Under the pieces are notes generated by a model. That model ran no database searches. It had not been told where the DNA came from and saw only the letters and a program-made list of their open reading frames with translations. Position numbers and translations under genes: made by a program. A stretch of 64,000 bases of DNA from Mesorhizobium sp. M00.F.Ca.ET.216.01.1.1 (GTDB lineage Bacteria > Pseudomonadota > Alphaproteobacteria > Rhizobiales > Rhizobiaceae): contig NZ_SADR02000011.1 in NCBI RefSeq assembly GCF_004010325.2, forward strand, positions 57,124 through 121,123, in the 5' to 3' direction. Numbering within the stretch: position 1 is the stretch's first letter; each line of letters begins with the position of its first letter. Below, piece after piece: positions 15,376 through 24,510 of this stretch.

Positions 15376-16665
15376 TCACGCAGCGATGAACTCGTTCCAG
15401 CGCTTCACCATGTAGCGGTCCTCGTCCATGACTGAGTTCCAGCAGGCGACCTTGCCCATGCGCTCGACGAAGGAGCCGCCGTCACGCACGGCGCCCGCCT
15501 TCTCCATGACCTTGCCGTCCGGCGCCAGGATATCGCCCTTGGCCGGCTTGCCGTCGACCCAGTAGCCCCATTCGTCCTCGGACATGAACTGCTTGGCCGT
15601 ATCCATGGCGGCCGAGTAGTAGCCCTGGCGGTTGAGATAGGCGCCGACCCAGCCGGACAGGTACCAGTTGATATATTCGTAAGCCGCGTCGAGCTCGGCG
15701 CCCTTGAGGTGCGCTGCCAGGCCAAGACCGCCGCCCCACGAGCGATAGCCTTCCTTGAGCGGCTGGTATTTGCAGGCGATGCCCTTGGAGCGCACCGCTG
15801 CGACCGCCGGCGACCACATCGACTGGATGACCACTTCGCCCGATGCCATCAGGTTGACGCTCTCGTCGAACGATTTCCAGAACGCGCGGAACTGGCCGTC
15901 CTGCTTGGCCTTGATCAGGAAGTCGATCGTCTTGTCGATCTCTTCCTTGGTCATGTTGCCCTTGTCGGCGTATTTGATATTGCCCATGGCTTCCATGATC
16001 ATCGCCGCATCCATGATGCCGATCGATGGGATGTTGAGGATGGCGGCCTTGCCCTTGAAGGCCGGATCCATGATATCGGCCCAGGTGGTGATGTCGCGGC
16101 CGACGAGGTCGGGGCGGATGCCGAGCGTGTCGGCATTGTAGATGGTCGGAACCATTGTCATCCACTGGGTCGGTTCCTTAGCGAAGGTCTTGGAGTCCTG
16201 CGCCTCGACGAAGCCGACCGTATGCGGCGCGGTGCCCTGGGCAATCACGCTGTCCGGCGTCAGCTTGCCGGTGATGAACAGCGGCACGATCTTGTCGTAG
16301 TATTTCAGCTTCTTGACATCCATCGGCTGCATCACGCCGGTGGGATAAACCTTCTTGGCGATCCAGTATTCGATGTCGGCGATGTCGTAGCTGTCGGGCT
16401 GCGTCACCGCCCGCTGGGCCGCGGCGTCGGAATCGGTCGCCGTCATCTCCAGCGTGATGCCGAGATCGGCCTTGCACTTGTCGGCGATGGCGTTGAGGTT
16501 CGACACGCCGGTGCCAAACTGGCGCAGCGTGATGTTCGACTGCGCCCAGATGGTCGGGAAGCCGGTGATGGCGCCGGAGCCAGCGGCAAAGCCGACGGCG
16601 GCAGCACCTGTCTTGAGCAGCGAGCGGCGGGAAATTCCTGTCTTCTTGTTGGTGGTGTTGGTCAT
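15376..16665 (-). CDS. Tat-exported solute-binding protein, PotD/PotF-like
   Basis: The protein has 429 residues from ATG 16665 (MTNTTNKKTGISRRSLLKTG), with GGGGAACTGACC just upstream. SRRSLLKTGAAAVGFAAGSG is a twin-arginine signal, so it is exported folded. The mature part is a type II periplasmic binding protein (YDIADIEYWIAKKVYPTGVM, TIYNADTLGIRPDLVG). It lies in the operon between the ATPase and the inverted-repeat element and supplies substrate to the two permeases. The ligand is probably a nitrogenous compound, judged from the racemase. Confidence 0.88.
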   Translation of the reverse strand: MTNTTNKKTGISRRSLLKTGAAAVGFAAGSGAITGFPTIWAQSNITLRQFGTGVSNLNAIADKCKADLGITLEMTATDSDAAAQRAVTQPDSYDIADIEYWIAKKVYPTGVMQPMDVKKLKYYDKIVPLFITGKLTPDSVIAQGTAPHTVGFVEAQDSKTFAKEPTQWMTMVPTIYNADTLGIRPDLVGRDITTWADIMDPAFKGKAAILNIPSIGIMDAAMIMEAMGNIKYADKGNMTKEEIDKTIDFLIKAKQDGQFRAFWKSFDESVNLMASGEVVIQSMWSPAVAAVRSKGIACKYQPLKEGYRSWGGGLGLAAHLKGAELDAAYEYINWYLSGWVGAYLNRQGYYSAAMDTAKQFMSEDEWGYWVDGKPAKGDILAPDGKVMEKAGAVRDGGSFVERMGKVACWNSVMDEDRYMVKRWNEFIAA

Positions 16666-16703
16666 GGTCAGTTCCCCTGTTTGTTGTGGTTGGTTATGCT
16701 GGT

Positions 16704-17792
16704 TCAAGAATCGAGACGACCGAGGACGATAGCGTCCTCGGAGTCCCAGGCGATCGGCACCGCGTCACCGACGGCAACCGGCTTGGCGAAGAAGCTGCCG
16801 TCGTCGATGATCACCGTGAAATCCTCGATGCCGGCACCATTGACCGACAGCTTCACGGTCGAACCGCGGTACTCGATGTTGGAAACGATGCCGGTGAAGC
16901 CCAGCCCTGCGGCCGGCGCAGCGCCGATCCGCACATGGTCCGTGCGAATGGCGATATCGATCGGCTCGCCGATCTCCCTACCCTGCCCGCTGGCCGCAAG
17001 CGAGACGCCGCCCGGCACCTCGAAAACGACCATGCCGCCGCGGTTGCCGGTAACCCGGCCGGAGATGACGTTGTGATCGCCCATGAAGCGGGCGACGAAT
17101 GCCGTAGCCGGCCGCTCGAATACCGTGCGTGGGTGCGCCGCCTGTTCGATGCGGCCGTCGTTCATCACCACGATCAGATCGGCCAGCGCCATCGCCTCCT
17201 CCTGGCTGTGGGTGACGTGGACGAAAGTGATGCCGAGGGACGTCTGCAGCTTCTTCAGTTCCGCCCGCATGCGGATCTTCAGGAACGGGTCGAGTGCCGA
17301 CAGCGGTTCGTCGAGCAACAGCGCCTCGGGGTCGGTGATCAGCGCACGCGCCAAAGCGACGCGCTGCTGCTGTCCGCCCGAAAGCTGCGCCGGGCGGCGG
17401 CCGGCATAGCCCTCCATCTGCATCAGCTTCAGCATGTCGAGCGCCTTGGCGCGGCGCTCCTCCTTGCCGACGCCCTTCATCTTGAGGCTGAACGCAACAT
17501 TGTCGATCAGGTCGAGATGCGGAAACAGCGCGTAGGACTGGAACATCATGGCGGTGCCTCGCCTGGCCGGAGGCAGGTCGGTGACCACCGTGTTGCCCAG
17601 GCGCACGTCGCCGCTCGAGATGCTCTCGTGGCCGGCGATCATACGCAGCGTCGACGTCTTGCCGCAGCCGGACGGGCCGAGCAGGCAGCAATAGGTTCCG
17701 GCAGGGATTTTCAGGTTGATGTCTTCGACGGCAGTCGTTGCGCCATAGACTTTCGAAACGGACACGATGTCGATTTCGGCGGCTTTGGACAT
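16704..17792 (-). CDS. ABC transporter ATP-binding protein, PotA type
   Basis: The 362-residue protein has Walker [16 protein letters not shown], signature [15 protein letters not shown], Walker [14 protein letters not shown] and switch His in HVTHSQEEAMALAD. The C-terminal third is a TOBE-type regulatory domain (VVFEVPGGVSLAASGQGREI onward). It is the first gene of the operon that continues through binding protein, permeases, racemase and GNAT protein. It is divergent from a GntR regulator, with 258 bp between the starts. Confidence 0.92.
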   Translation of the reverse strand: MSKAAEIDIVSVSKVYGATTAVEDINLKIPAGTYCCLLGPSGCGKTSTLRMIAGHESISSGDVRLGNTVVTDLPPARRGTAMMFQSYALFPHLDLIDNVAFSLKMKGVGKEERRAKALDMLKLMQMEGYAGRRPAQLSGGQQQRVALARALITDPEALLLDEPLSALDPFLKIRMRAELKKLQTSLGITFVHVTHSQEEAMALADLIVVMNDGRIEQAAHPRTVFERPATAFVARFMGDHNVISGRVTGNRGGMVVFEVPGGVSLAASGQGREIGEPIDIAIRTDHVRIGAAPAAGLGFTGIVSNIEYRGSTVKLSVNGAGIEDFTVIIDDGSFFAKPVAVGDAVPIAWDSEDAIVLGRLDS

Positions 17793-17914
17793 TCAGCTTC
17801 CTCTCTGCTCAATTAAGCAAAGCATCATGCGTGCCAGTTGCTCACCGCAGCCTCAAGCGATTGAATCCTTGGGAAAATTAGAGGAACAGCCGGCCGCCCG
17901 CTAGAGAAGCATGC

Positions 17915-17929
17915 TTGTGCGATGCACAA
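17915..17929. promoter_or_regulatory. Operator-like palindrome between the ATPase and GntR genes
   Basis: TTGTGCGATGCACAA is a perfect inverted repeat with 6-bp arms. A second, shorter palindrome TTTGCGCAAA occurs at 17951-17960. Both are in the divergent promoter region, as expected for operators of the adjacent FCD-type regulator. The binding protein is inferred from position only. Confidence 0.5.
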
Positions 17930-18050
17930 ATTATGGGCGATTGTCAGCGATTTGCGCAAAAATCGTATGCAATCTTTTCTCACATCGTGTTCACTTTGGC
18001 ACTCGTGCGAGCGACCCGATTCAGGATAGAAAGGCGCAGGAACCGCCGCC

Positions 18051-18764
18051 ATGAACATAGCAGACCAGACTTTCCCTGTTGTCGACAGCGCCATCGAGGA
18101 TCGCGCCCAAGCGATCCGCGACCAGCTGCGCGACGCGATTGTCGACCGTCGGCTGGCGCCCGGAACCAAGCTGTCCGAAGGCGAAGTAGGCACCCTGTTC
18201 GACGTCAGCCGCACCGTTGCGCGCGCAGCACTGCAGATGCTCTCCTTCGAGGGACTGGTGCGCACCGAGCGCAATCGCGGCGCGTTCGTCGCCAATCCGT
18301 CGCCGGAAGAAGCCCGTCAGGTCTTTGCTTCGCGCCGGCTGATCGAACCCGGCATTGCGATCGCCGCCGCCGGGCGCATGACGCCGGCGCATGTTGTTGC
18401 GTTCAAGGCTCAGCTCGAGGAAGAAGGCCGCTTCATTGCCGAGCGCGGACCGAATGCAAGACGATCTGAAATCAAGGCCTCGGGCGACTTTCACCTGCTT
18501 CTGGCGTCGGTTGCAGGAAATGTGATCCTGCAGCGCTTCATGGAGGAGTTGGTCGCGCGTTCCTCGTTGGTGATCGCGCTTTACGGTCGCTCCGGTGTCT
18601 CAAGCTGCGGCCACAGCGAACACATGAATATCCTGGACGCGCTCGAGAACGGCAACTCCGAGCGGGCCAGCGCATTGATGCTGCATCACATCGACCATAT
18701 CGAAGCCGACCTTGATCTTCGCGTCAGGAGCGGTCCGGCGCTCAGGCAGGCACTTGAGCTCTAA
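18051..18764 (+). CDS. GntR family regulator, FCD subfamily
   Basis: The 237-residue protein has an N-terminal winged helix (PGTKLSEGEVGTLFDVSRTV, RTERNRGAFVANPS as the wing) and a C-terminal FCD domain with DFHLLLASVAGN and GHSEHMNILDALE His residues. It faces the ABC operon across a short divergent region carrying two palindromes and probably represses that operon. AGGAACCGCC gives a weak ribosome-binding site. Effector unknown; a substrate of the racemase is a reasonable guess. Confidence 0.88.
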   Translation: MNIADQTFPVVDSAIEDRAQAIRDQLRDAIVDRRLAPGTKLSEGEVGTLFDVSRTVARAALQMLSFEGLVRTERNRGAFVANPSPEEARQVFASRRLIEPGIAIAAAGRMTPAHVVAFKAQLEEEGRFIAERGPNARRSEIKASGDFHLLLASVAGNVILQRFMEELVARSSLVIALYGRSGVSSCGHSEHMNILDALENGNSERASALMLHHIDHIEADLDLRVRSGPALRQALEL

Positions 18765-18836
18765 CGGTTGCCGTCGATTTCAGTATCTTTTACCCTTGTT
18801 GGTGGTGGCTTTCAAAAGCGCCGTTCAGCTTGAACA

Positions 18837-19712
18837 GTGGGTAAGGTGATGGCGCTAAGCGCTGAGGATATTGCCGACCGTCCGGCGTTGCATCGTTCTG
18901 TCCAGGCGCAATCGCAGGCGCTTATTCGTATCTATGAAGCAAGCCCGCGCCTCGCTGCCGTGTTTGCCACGCAGCAACGTTGGCTGATGGGCCATGTTGG
19001 TCTTGCCTTGCACTTCAGGCGAGACCCGCGCGACCATCGCAAGCAACTGACGATGGCGCGTTTCATCGAGGTGATATGTCAGAATTCGGTCGCCAGCCGC
19101 AACACCGCCGAAGCCTTCGTCAAAGAGATGCTGCACTACAAAATCGCCGAATATCTGCCGGCGAGGGACGGACGTACCCGCCCGCTGCAGCCGACAGCCT
19201 CCACCGTAGAAACATTCACCGGCTGGGTTCTTGCCCATCTTCGAACGCTGGACCAACTCGATGGCGGCAACCGGCTGGCCAGATTCCTCGAGCAGCCTGA
19301 GATGCTTGCCAGATTGCAGCCGCTGGTGGCGGACGGCCTGCTTTCCTCTCATCCGGTGCGCGAACCCAAACAGACCTTCTCCCTGTTCATCTGGCTCACC
19401 AACGGCGGCATCGTCATGGATTGGCTGATGTCCGGCATAGATCCGGACGACGCTGGCCTGGACCGGATCCCGACCAGCGTGGTTGCGATCGGAGACTTTG
19501 CCAAATGGCTCAAGCTCTCTCGCACCCATCTTGCACGCAAGTTGCACGACGCTGAGGAACTCGGCAGCGTCGGCTGGTTGGGCCAGCGCGGCCATTCAGT
19601 CATGTGGGTCTCCAGCCAGTTCTACCAGGAATATATGACCGTCCAGGCCGCCAAGCTCGCCATCGTCGATGCAGCCTTTGAAACCTGTTTTCCGACGCCG
19701 GCGGATGGCTGA
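18837..19712 (+). CDS. Uncharacterised protein with two apparent winged-helix segments
   Basis: I do not recognise this 291-residue protein. Two segments look like winged helix-turn-helix units. One spans residues about 70-120 (FIEVICQNSVASRNTAEAFV followed by basic wing PARDGRTRPLQPT). The other spans about 212-260 (VVAIGDFAKWLKLSRTHLAR followed by GWLGQRGHSVMWVS). The middle is hydrophobic (FSLFIWLTNGGIVMDWLM). A transcription factor is therefore likely. The start is uncertain: GTG 18837 gives the full frame and ATG 18849 is an alternative. It follows the GntR gene by 72 bp and precedes a hairpin terminator. Confidence 0.65.
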   Translation: MGKVMALSAEDIADRPALHRSVQAQSQALIRIYEASPRLAAVFATQQRWLMGHVGLALHFRRDPRDHRKQLTMARFIEVICQNSVASRNTAEAFVKEMLHYKIAEYLPARDGRTRPLQPTASTVETFTGWVLAHLRTLDQLDGGNRLARFLEQPEMLARLQPLVADGLLSSHPVREPKQTFSLFIWLTNGGIVMDWLMSGIDPDDAGLDRIPTSVVAIGDFAKWLKLSRTHLARKLHDAEELGSVGWLGQRGHSVMWVSSQFYQEYMTVQAAKLAIVDAAFETCFPTPADG

Positions 19713-19780
19713 ACGAGAGCATTTTTGTCGCCAGGTGGAATCACTTGGCGTCGCAGAAATGCAGCTAAAATAAATAGATA

Positions 19781-19813
19781 GAGCGGGATGCCCTATTTGA
19801 ATGCATCCCGCTC
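19781..19813. terminator. Bidirectional hairpin between convergent genes
   Basis: GAGCGGGATGC at 19781-19791 pairs perfectly with GCATCCCGCTC at 19803-19813, with an 11-base loop. It sits between two convergent genes (ends 19712 and 19841). No T-tract follows on either strand, so it may act as a Rho-assisted terminator or mRNA stabiliser. Confidence 0.6.
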
Positions 19814-19840
19814 CAGAGACCTGAGGCCCACTGAACCTGC

Positions 19841-21352
19841 TCAGTCGATATCAAACGACACGCCCTGCGCGAGCGGCAGCGCCTTGGAATAGTTCACCGT
19901 GTTGGTGGCGCGACGCATATAGGCCTTCCAGGCATCGGAGCCGCTCTCGCGACCGCCGCCGGTTTCCTTCTCGCCACCGAAGGCGCCGCCGATCTCGGCT
20001 CCAGAGGTGCCGATGTTGACGTTGGCGATGCCGCAGTCTGAGCCGTCGACGCCGAGAAAGCGCTCGGACTCCTGCAGGTCGCGGGTGAAGATCGACGACG
20101 ACAGCCCGGCGCCGACGGCGTTGTGCTCCTCAAGCACGGCGTCGAAATCCGAATATTTCATCACATAGAGGATCGGCGCGAAGGTCTCTTCCGTCACCGG
20201 CGAAACCTGCCGGGGCATTTCGACCAGCGCCGGATGTACGTAATAGGCGTCGGAATAGCCGTTCTCGACCCGCGAGCCGCCAGTCACCTTACCGCCATGC
20301 GCGACCGCCTCCTCCAGCGCCTTCTGCATGTTGTCGTAGGCGGCCTTGTCGATCAGCGGCCCGACGAGCGCGCCTGTCTCCAGCGGATTGCCGACCGAAA
20401 CGCTCTCATAAGCCTTCTTGAGACGCGGCAGCAAAGCATCATAGACGCTCTCGTGCACGAACAGGCGCCTGAGCGTCGTGCAACGCTGGCCGGCCGTGCC
20501 CATGGCGCCGAAGGCGATGGCGCGCAAGGCCATGTCGAGATCGGCCGTCGGGCAGACGATGCCGGCATTGTTGCCGCCGAGTTCGAGCACTGCGCGGGCA
20601 AAGCGCTTCGCCAGCCGCGGGCCGACATCCCGGCCCATGCGTGTCGAGCCGGTGGCCGAAACCAGCGGCACCTTCGGATGATCGACCAGGATCTCGCCGA
20701 CGGCGCGGTCGCCGATCAGCACCGATGCCAGGCCTTCCGGCACGTCGCCGAACCGTTCCGCCGCGCGCTTGAAGATCGCTTCGCAGGCGAGCGCTGTCAG
20801 CGGCGTCTTTTCCGACGGCTTCCACACCACGGCGTCGCCGCAGACCAGCGCAAGCGCGGCGTTCCACGACCACACCGCCACCGGGAAATTGAAGGCCGAG
20901 ATGACACCGATCACGCCTAGCGGGTGCCAGGTCTCCATCATGCGATGGCCCGGACGCTCGGTGGCGATGGTCAGGCCGTACAATTGCCGGGAGAGACCAA
21001 CGGCGAAATCGCAGATATCGATCATTTCCTGCACTTCGCCGAGGCCTTCGGAGGGGATCTTGCCGACCTCGATCGACACCAGCCGGCCAAGCTCGGCCTT
21101 GTGTGTGCGCAGCTCCTCGCCGAGCAGCCGCACCAGTTCGCCGCGCTTCGGCCCCGGCACCAGCCGCCAAGCCTGGAACGCCTTGTGGGCATTGTCGATG
21201 GTCTTTGCAGCATCGGCCGGCGAAATCGTCTTCAGCGCGGCGACCTGCTCGCCGGTCACCGGGCTGCGCACGATAAGATCGCCGCCGGAAAGCACCTCAG
21301 CGGCGACGCCCAGTTTCGCCAGCAGCCCGGCCGTTTCCTTCGCTATCGTCAT
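19841..21352 (-). CDS. ALDH7-family aldehyde dehydrogenase (piperideine-6-carboxylate / aminoadipate semialdehyde type)
   Basis: The 503-residue enzyme carries the catalytic Glu in LELGGNNA and Cys in GTAGQRCTTLRRLF. NAD-binding ATGSTRMGR is present, and the C-terminal EIGGAFGGEKETGGGRESGS is characteristic of the antiquitin/AmaB group. That group oxidises 2-aminoadipate 6-semialdehyde in lysine catabolism, whose later product glutaryl-CoA is used by the dehydrogenase at 31304-32509. It is monocistronic, converging on the hairpin at 19781. Confidence 0.85.
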   Translation of the reverse strand: MTIAKETAGLLAKLGVAAEVLSGGDLIVRSPVTGEQVAALKTISPADAAKTIDNAHKAFQAWRLVPGPKRGELVRLLGEELRTHKAELGRLVSIEVGKIPSEGLGEVQEMIDICDFAVGLSRQLYGLTIATERPGHRMMETWHPLGVIGVISAFNFPVAVWSWNAALALVCGDAVVWKPSEKTPLTALACEAIFKRAAERFGDVPEGLASVLIGDRAVGEILVDHPKVPLVSATGSTRMGRDVGPRLAKRFARAVLELGGNNAGIVCPTADLDMALRAIAFGAMGTAGQRCTTLRRLFVHESVYDALLPRLKKAYESVSVGNPLETGALVGPLIDKAAYDNMQKALEEAVAHGGKVTGGSRVENGYSDAYYVHPALVEMPRQVSPVTEETFAPILYVMKYSDFDAVLEEHNAVGAGLSSSIFTRDLQESERFLGVDGSDCGIANVNIGTSGAEIGGAFGGEKETGGGRESGSDAWKAYMRRATNTVNYSKALPLAQGVSFDID

Positions 21353-21535
21353 TTTTGTCCCTTTCAGATCCCGTCGCTTATATGGCGTCGATCAAAGCCT
21401 TGCGCCATCCGCCCTGTGCCGGGCGGCACGTCAGGCGCTGTTATGGCGTGGCATTACTCGTTTCGGGGAAAAATCGCCACCCCGGCATGGTCCAAGCTTA
21501 GACCACAAGATTGAGCCAGGCGGGCGAGCAAGGTT

Positions 21536-22807
21536 TCAGTGCGTCGTATGCGCGGTTCCCCGCGCGGCGCCTTCCTTGAGCCGGTCGATATGCATCCGGA
21601 TATGGGCTGCCTCCGCGGCCGTGTTGGCAAGTGCGATAGCGCGGTCGAAGGCGACACGCGCCTCCTCGCCACGACCAAGCTGCATCAGCAGGCCGCCCTT
21701 GAGGCCGAAGAAATGGAAATAGCCGGACAGCCTTTGTTCGAGCGGCTCGATCATGGCGAGCGCCGCTTCCGGCCCGCGCACCTTGGAAACGGCTACGGCG
21801 CGGTTCAGCGTCACCACCGGCGACGGCTGCATCTGCTCGAGCAGGCTGTAGAGCAGGTCGATCTCGTTCCAGTCGGTATCCTCGGGCCTCGCCGCCCGCG
21901 CATGTAGGGCCGCGATAGCCGCTTGCACCTGGTAGGGACCGGGCTTCTGGTGGCGCAACGCCTTGTCGACCAGCGCCAGGCCCTCATCGATCATCTTGCG
22001 GCTCCACAGGCTGCGGTCCTGGTCTTCCAGAAGCACGATCTCGCCGTTCTCGTCGAAGCGGGCCGGCGCGCGCGCATGCTGAAGCAACAGCAGCGCCGTC
22101 AGGCCCATGATCTCCGGCTCGGTCTGGAACAGCCTGAGCAGCAGCCGGGCCAGCCGGATCGCCTCCTCGCAGAGCGGCGCGCGGGCCGGCGCCTCGCCGC
22201 TGTTGGTCGAGTAGCCCTCGTTGAAGATCAGATAGACCATGGCGGCGACCGCGGCGAGCCGTTCCGAGCGCTCGACCGCGCCCGGCGTCTCGAACGGCAC
22301 GCCGGCATCCGCGATGCGTGCCTTGGCACGGGTGATGCGCTGCTCCATCGCGCTTTCACCGACAAGGAAGGCGCGGGCAATCTGCCTGACGGTCAGGCCG
22401 GAGACGATGCGCAACGCCAAAGCGATCTGCTGCGTCGCCGGCAGGTCGGGATGGCAGCAGATGAACAGCAGTCGCAATATGTCGTCGCGGTAGTGCTCTC
22501 CGTCCAGCCGTTCGGCGACGTCAGTCTCGGCATCCTCCAGATCGGAGATCTGGTCCTCTTCCGGCAGCGGCGCCTGTTTTGAGCGCTTGCGCACCGCGTC
22601 GATGCCGCTGTTGCGGCCAACAAAGATCAGCCAGGCTGCCGGATCGCGCGGCGGGCCGTTTTTCGGCCAGTTCTTCAGCGCTCTCAGGCAGGCGTCCTGG
22701 AACGCTTCTTCCGCTGCGTCGAGATCGCGGAAGTAGCGCAGCAGCGCCCCCATCGCCTGCGGACGGGCGGTGCTTATCGCCGTGCTGATCCAGGCAAGGT
22801 CGGTCAT
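21536..22807 (-). CDS. ECF sigma factor with long C-terminal extension (ECF42/SigJ-like, DGPF-linked)
   Basis: I start at ATG 22807 (MTDLAWISTAISTARPQAMG), giving 423 residues. Sigma region 2 is near residues 10-85 (DLDAAEEAFQDACLRALKNW), and region 4 is at about 120-175 (LALRIVSGLTVRQIARAFLV, VGESAMEQRITRAK). A roughly 230-residue helical, TPR-like tail follows (for example AVFDRAIALANTAAEAA-type helices). This architecture, and coupling by a 4-bp overlap to a DGPF-domain gene, defines the ECF42 group, which lacks an anti-sigma factor. It directs RNA polymerase to a small regulon. Confidence 0.87.
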   Translation of the reverse strand: MTDLAWISTAISTARPQAMGALLRYFRDLDAAEEAFQDACLRALKNWPKNGPPRDPAAWLIFVGRNSGIDAVRKRSKQAPLPEEDQISDLEDAETDVAERLDGEHYRDDILRLLFICCHPDLPATQQIALALRIVSGLTVRQIARAFLVGESAMEQRITRAKARIADAGVPFETPGAVERSERLAAVAAMVYLIFNEGYSTNSGEAPARAPLCEEAIRLARLLLRLFQTEPEIMGLTALLLLQHARAPARFDENGEIVLLEDQDRSLWSRKMIDEGLALVDKALRHQKPGPYQVQAAIAALHARAARPEDTDWNEIDLLYSLLEQMQPSPVVTLNRAVAVSKVRGPEAALAMIEPLEQRLSGYFHFFGLKGGLLMQLGRGEEARVAFDRAIALANTAAEAAHIRMHIDRLKEGAARGTAHTTH

Positions 22808-23178
22808 GCGGCAACACTGGCGGGGTTGAAAAGAGAAATCGGCCTTATCTCGTAGGAGCCGCCGCTCGGATTGACCTCGGAAAGCTCCCGCGCGAACTCG
22901 ACGGCCTCGTCGAGATCGGTGCATTCGAGCGTATAGAAGCCGAGGAACTGTTCCTTGGTTTCGGCAAACGGACCGTCGATGACGACCGCCTCGCCCTTGA
23001 CCTTCCTTAGTGTTGTTGCTGCGGTCGTCGGCAGCAGCCGTGCCACCGGGCCAAGCCGGCCGGCCTTGGCGTACTTTTCCTGCACGCCGATAAGTTTCGC
23101 GATGACTTCATCATCCTGTTCCTTGCTCCAGGAGCAGACGACGTCTTCGGAGGCATAGCAGAGGATAGCGTAGAGCAT
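22804..23178 (-). CDS. DGPF-domain (YCII-related) protein, partner of the ECF sigma factor
   Basis: The 124-residue protein from ATG 23178 begins MLYAILCYASEDVVCSWSKE and contains the diagnostic VIDGPFAETKEQFLGFYTLE block of the DGPF/YCII family. The longer frame to 23256 adds an unlike tail. Its stop overlaps the sigma-factor start (ATGA), so the pair is translationally coupled. Proteins of this family are typical neighbours and targets of ECF42 sigma factors; the biochemical role is unknown. Confidence 0.88.
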   Translation of the reverse strand: MLYAILCYASEDVVCSWSKEQDDEVIAKLIGVQEKYAKAGRLGPVARLLPTTAATTLRKVKGEAVVIDGPFAETKEQFLGFYTLECTDLDEAVEFARELSEVNPSGGSYEIRPISLFNPASVAA

Positions 23179-23292
23179 GGGACGTCCTTTTCTGTCAAAG
23201 GACGAAACACTAAGACCGATCCCGACATGGCGTCGATAAAAAAATTCGTCCTGCAAGGAGCATGAAGGTCCACGAGAGCTCCGTGCTCTGCG

Positions 23293-24369
23293 TCAGCTTT
23301 CCCGCGCCTTCAGCCATCTCAAAACAACGGCTTCCTCGTCATCGAGACCAGGTACCGGTCGCCTCTGCTTGTTCGCATCCGCCATTTCACTGAGCAGCCG
23401 TCCTTCGGACCAGGCATCGAAGACCTGCGGATGAATATAACATTTGCGGCAGATGGCGCGCGTGTTGCCCAGCCGCTCGGCGACCTTGTCGATGACGGCG
23501 TTCATCACCCTCTTCATTTGCGCCTGGCTTTCAGGGCGATGCGTCTGCGCAAACAGCGATGCAGCATGGATGGTGCCGCCCCAAGTGCGGAAATGCTTGG
23601 AACTGAAATCCACGCCGGCGCTCTGTCTGATATATCGGTTGACGTCGTCGGAGCGCACCGGACACCTGCTTCCATCCTCGTCGAGATACTGGAAGAGCTT
23701 CTGGCCCGGCAGATCCTGCGCCCCGCGCACGATCCTGGCGATCCGGCGATCGACCAGCTTCAGTTTCCACTCCTTGCCGGACTTGCCTTTGAAGGCGAAC
23801 CGCAGGCTCGAGCCACTGATGTCGACATGGCGATCGCGCAGCGTGGTCAACCCAAAACTATTGTTGTCACGCGCGTAAACGGCATTGCCGACACGGATCA
23901 TCGTGTTGTCGAGCAGCCAGACCACGGCGGCCACCACGCGATCCAATGGCAGGCCTTGGCGGCGCAGATCGGCATCGATCTGGTGTCGCAGATCAGGCAG
24001 GCTTTCAGCAAAGGCAACGAGGCTCGAATATTTCGCCCCGTCACGTTCCTCAGCCCATTGCGGATGATATCGGTATTGCTTGCGCCCGCGCTGGTCCCGG
24101 CCTGTCGCCTGGATATGACCGCCGGCATCGGGCGAGATCCACACATCCGTCCAGGCCGGCGGGATGGCGAGCGCCTTGATACGCGCAAGGGTGCTCTTGC
24201 CCAAGGCTTGCCCGTTTGGCCCTTTGTACGAAAATCCCTTGTCTGTCCTTAGGCGGCGGATCCCCGGTTCGGTATCGGTGGCGTAGGTAAGCGAGGCTTG
24301 ATCGGCAGACGCTTGCGCCCCGTTCTTCGGCGCAGCGTCCCCGGCAAGCGGCGACCCGGATTTTTCCAC
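23293..24369 (-). CDS. DNA topoisomerase IB (poxvirus-like)
   Basis: The 358-residue protein aligns in pattern with bacterial type IB topoisomerases. The N-terminal domain contains GIRRLRTDKGFSYKGPNGQ. The catalytic domain has RDNNSFGLTTLRDRH (Arg), FKGKSGKEW (Lys), KHFRTWGGT (Arg) and RKCYIHPQVFDAW, with Y311 as the nucleophile. It relaxes supercoils by a 3'-phosphotyrosine intermediate. It is a single gene separated by about 140 bp from the transglutaminase gene upstream; no operon partner is implied. Confidence 0.92.
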   Translation of the reverse strand: MEKSGSPLAGDAAPKNGAQASADQASLTYATDTEPGIRRLRTDKGFSYKGPNGQALGKSTLARIKALAIPPAWTDVWISPDAGGHIQATGRDQRGRKQYRYHPQWAEERDGAKYSSLVAFAESLPDLRHQIDADLRRQGLPLDRVVAAVVWLLDNTMIRVGNAVYARDNNSFGLTTLRDRHVDISGSSLRFAFKGKSGKEWKLKLVDRRIARIVRGAQDLPGQKLFQYLDEDGSRCPVRSDDVNRYIRQSAGVDFSSKHFRTWGGTIHAASLFAQTHRPESQAQMKRVMNAVIDKVAERLGNTRAICRKCYIHPQVFDAWSEGRLLSEMADANKQRRPVPGLDDEEAVVLRWLKARES

Positions 24370-24510
24370 ATATTTGCTCCACGGTATTTCCCGTAGATAA
24401 GCGCAGCATCAGCCGCCGGTTCCGCAACGTCCTTGAAATGGTATCAGATCGCTGATCCTTGAAGTCATCTTTGCTCGGCTGGAAAGTCCCTATGTGGTTT
24501 TGGATGTCCG

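Noticed and set aside
15709..17076. 455-codon plus-strand frame opposite the binding-protein and ATPase genes.
   Set aside because: Antisense to strongly conserved genes, without ribosome-binding site or domain.
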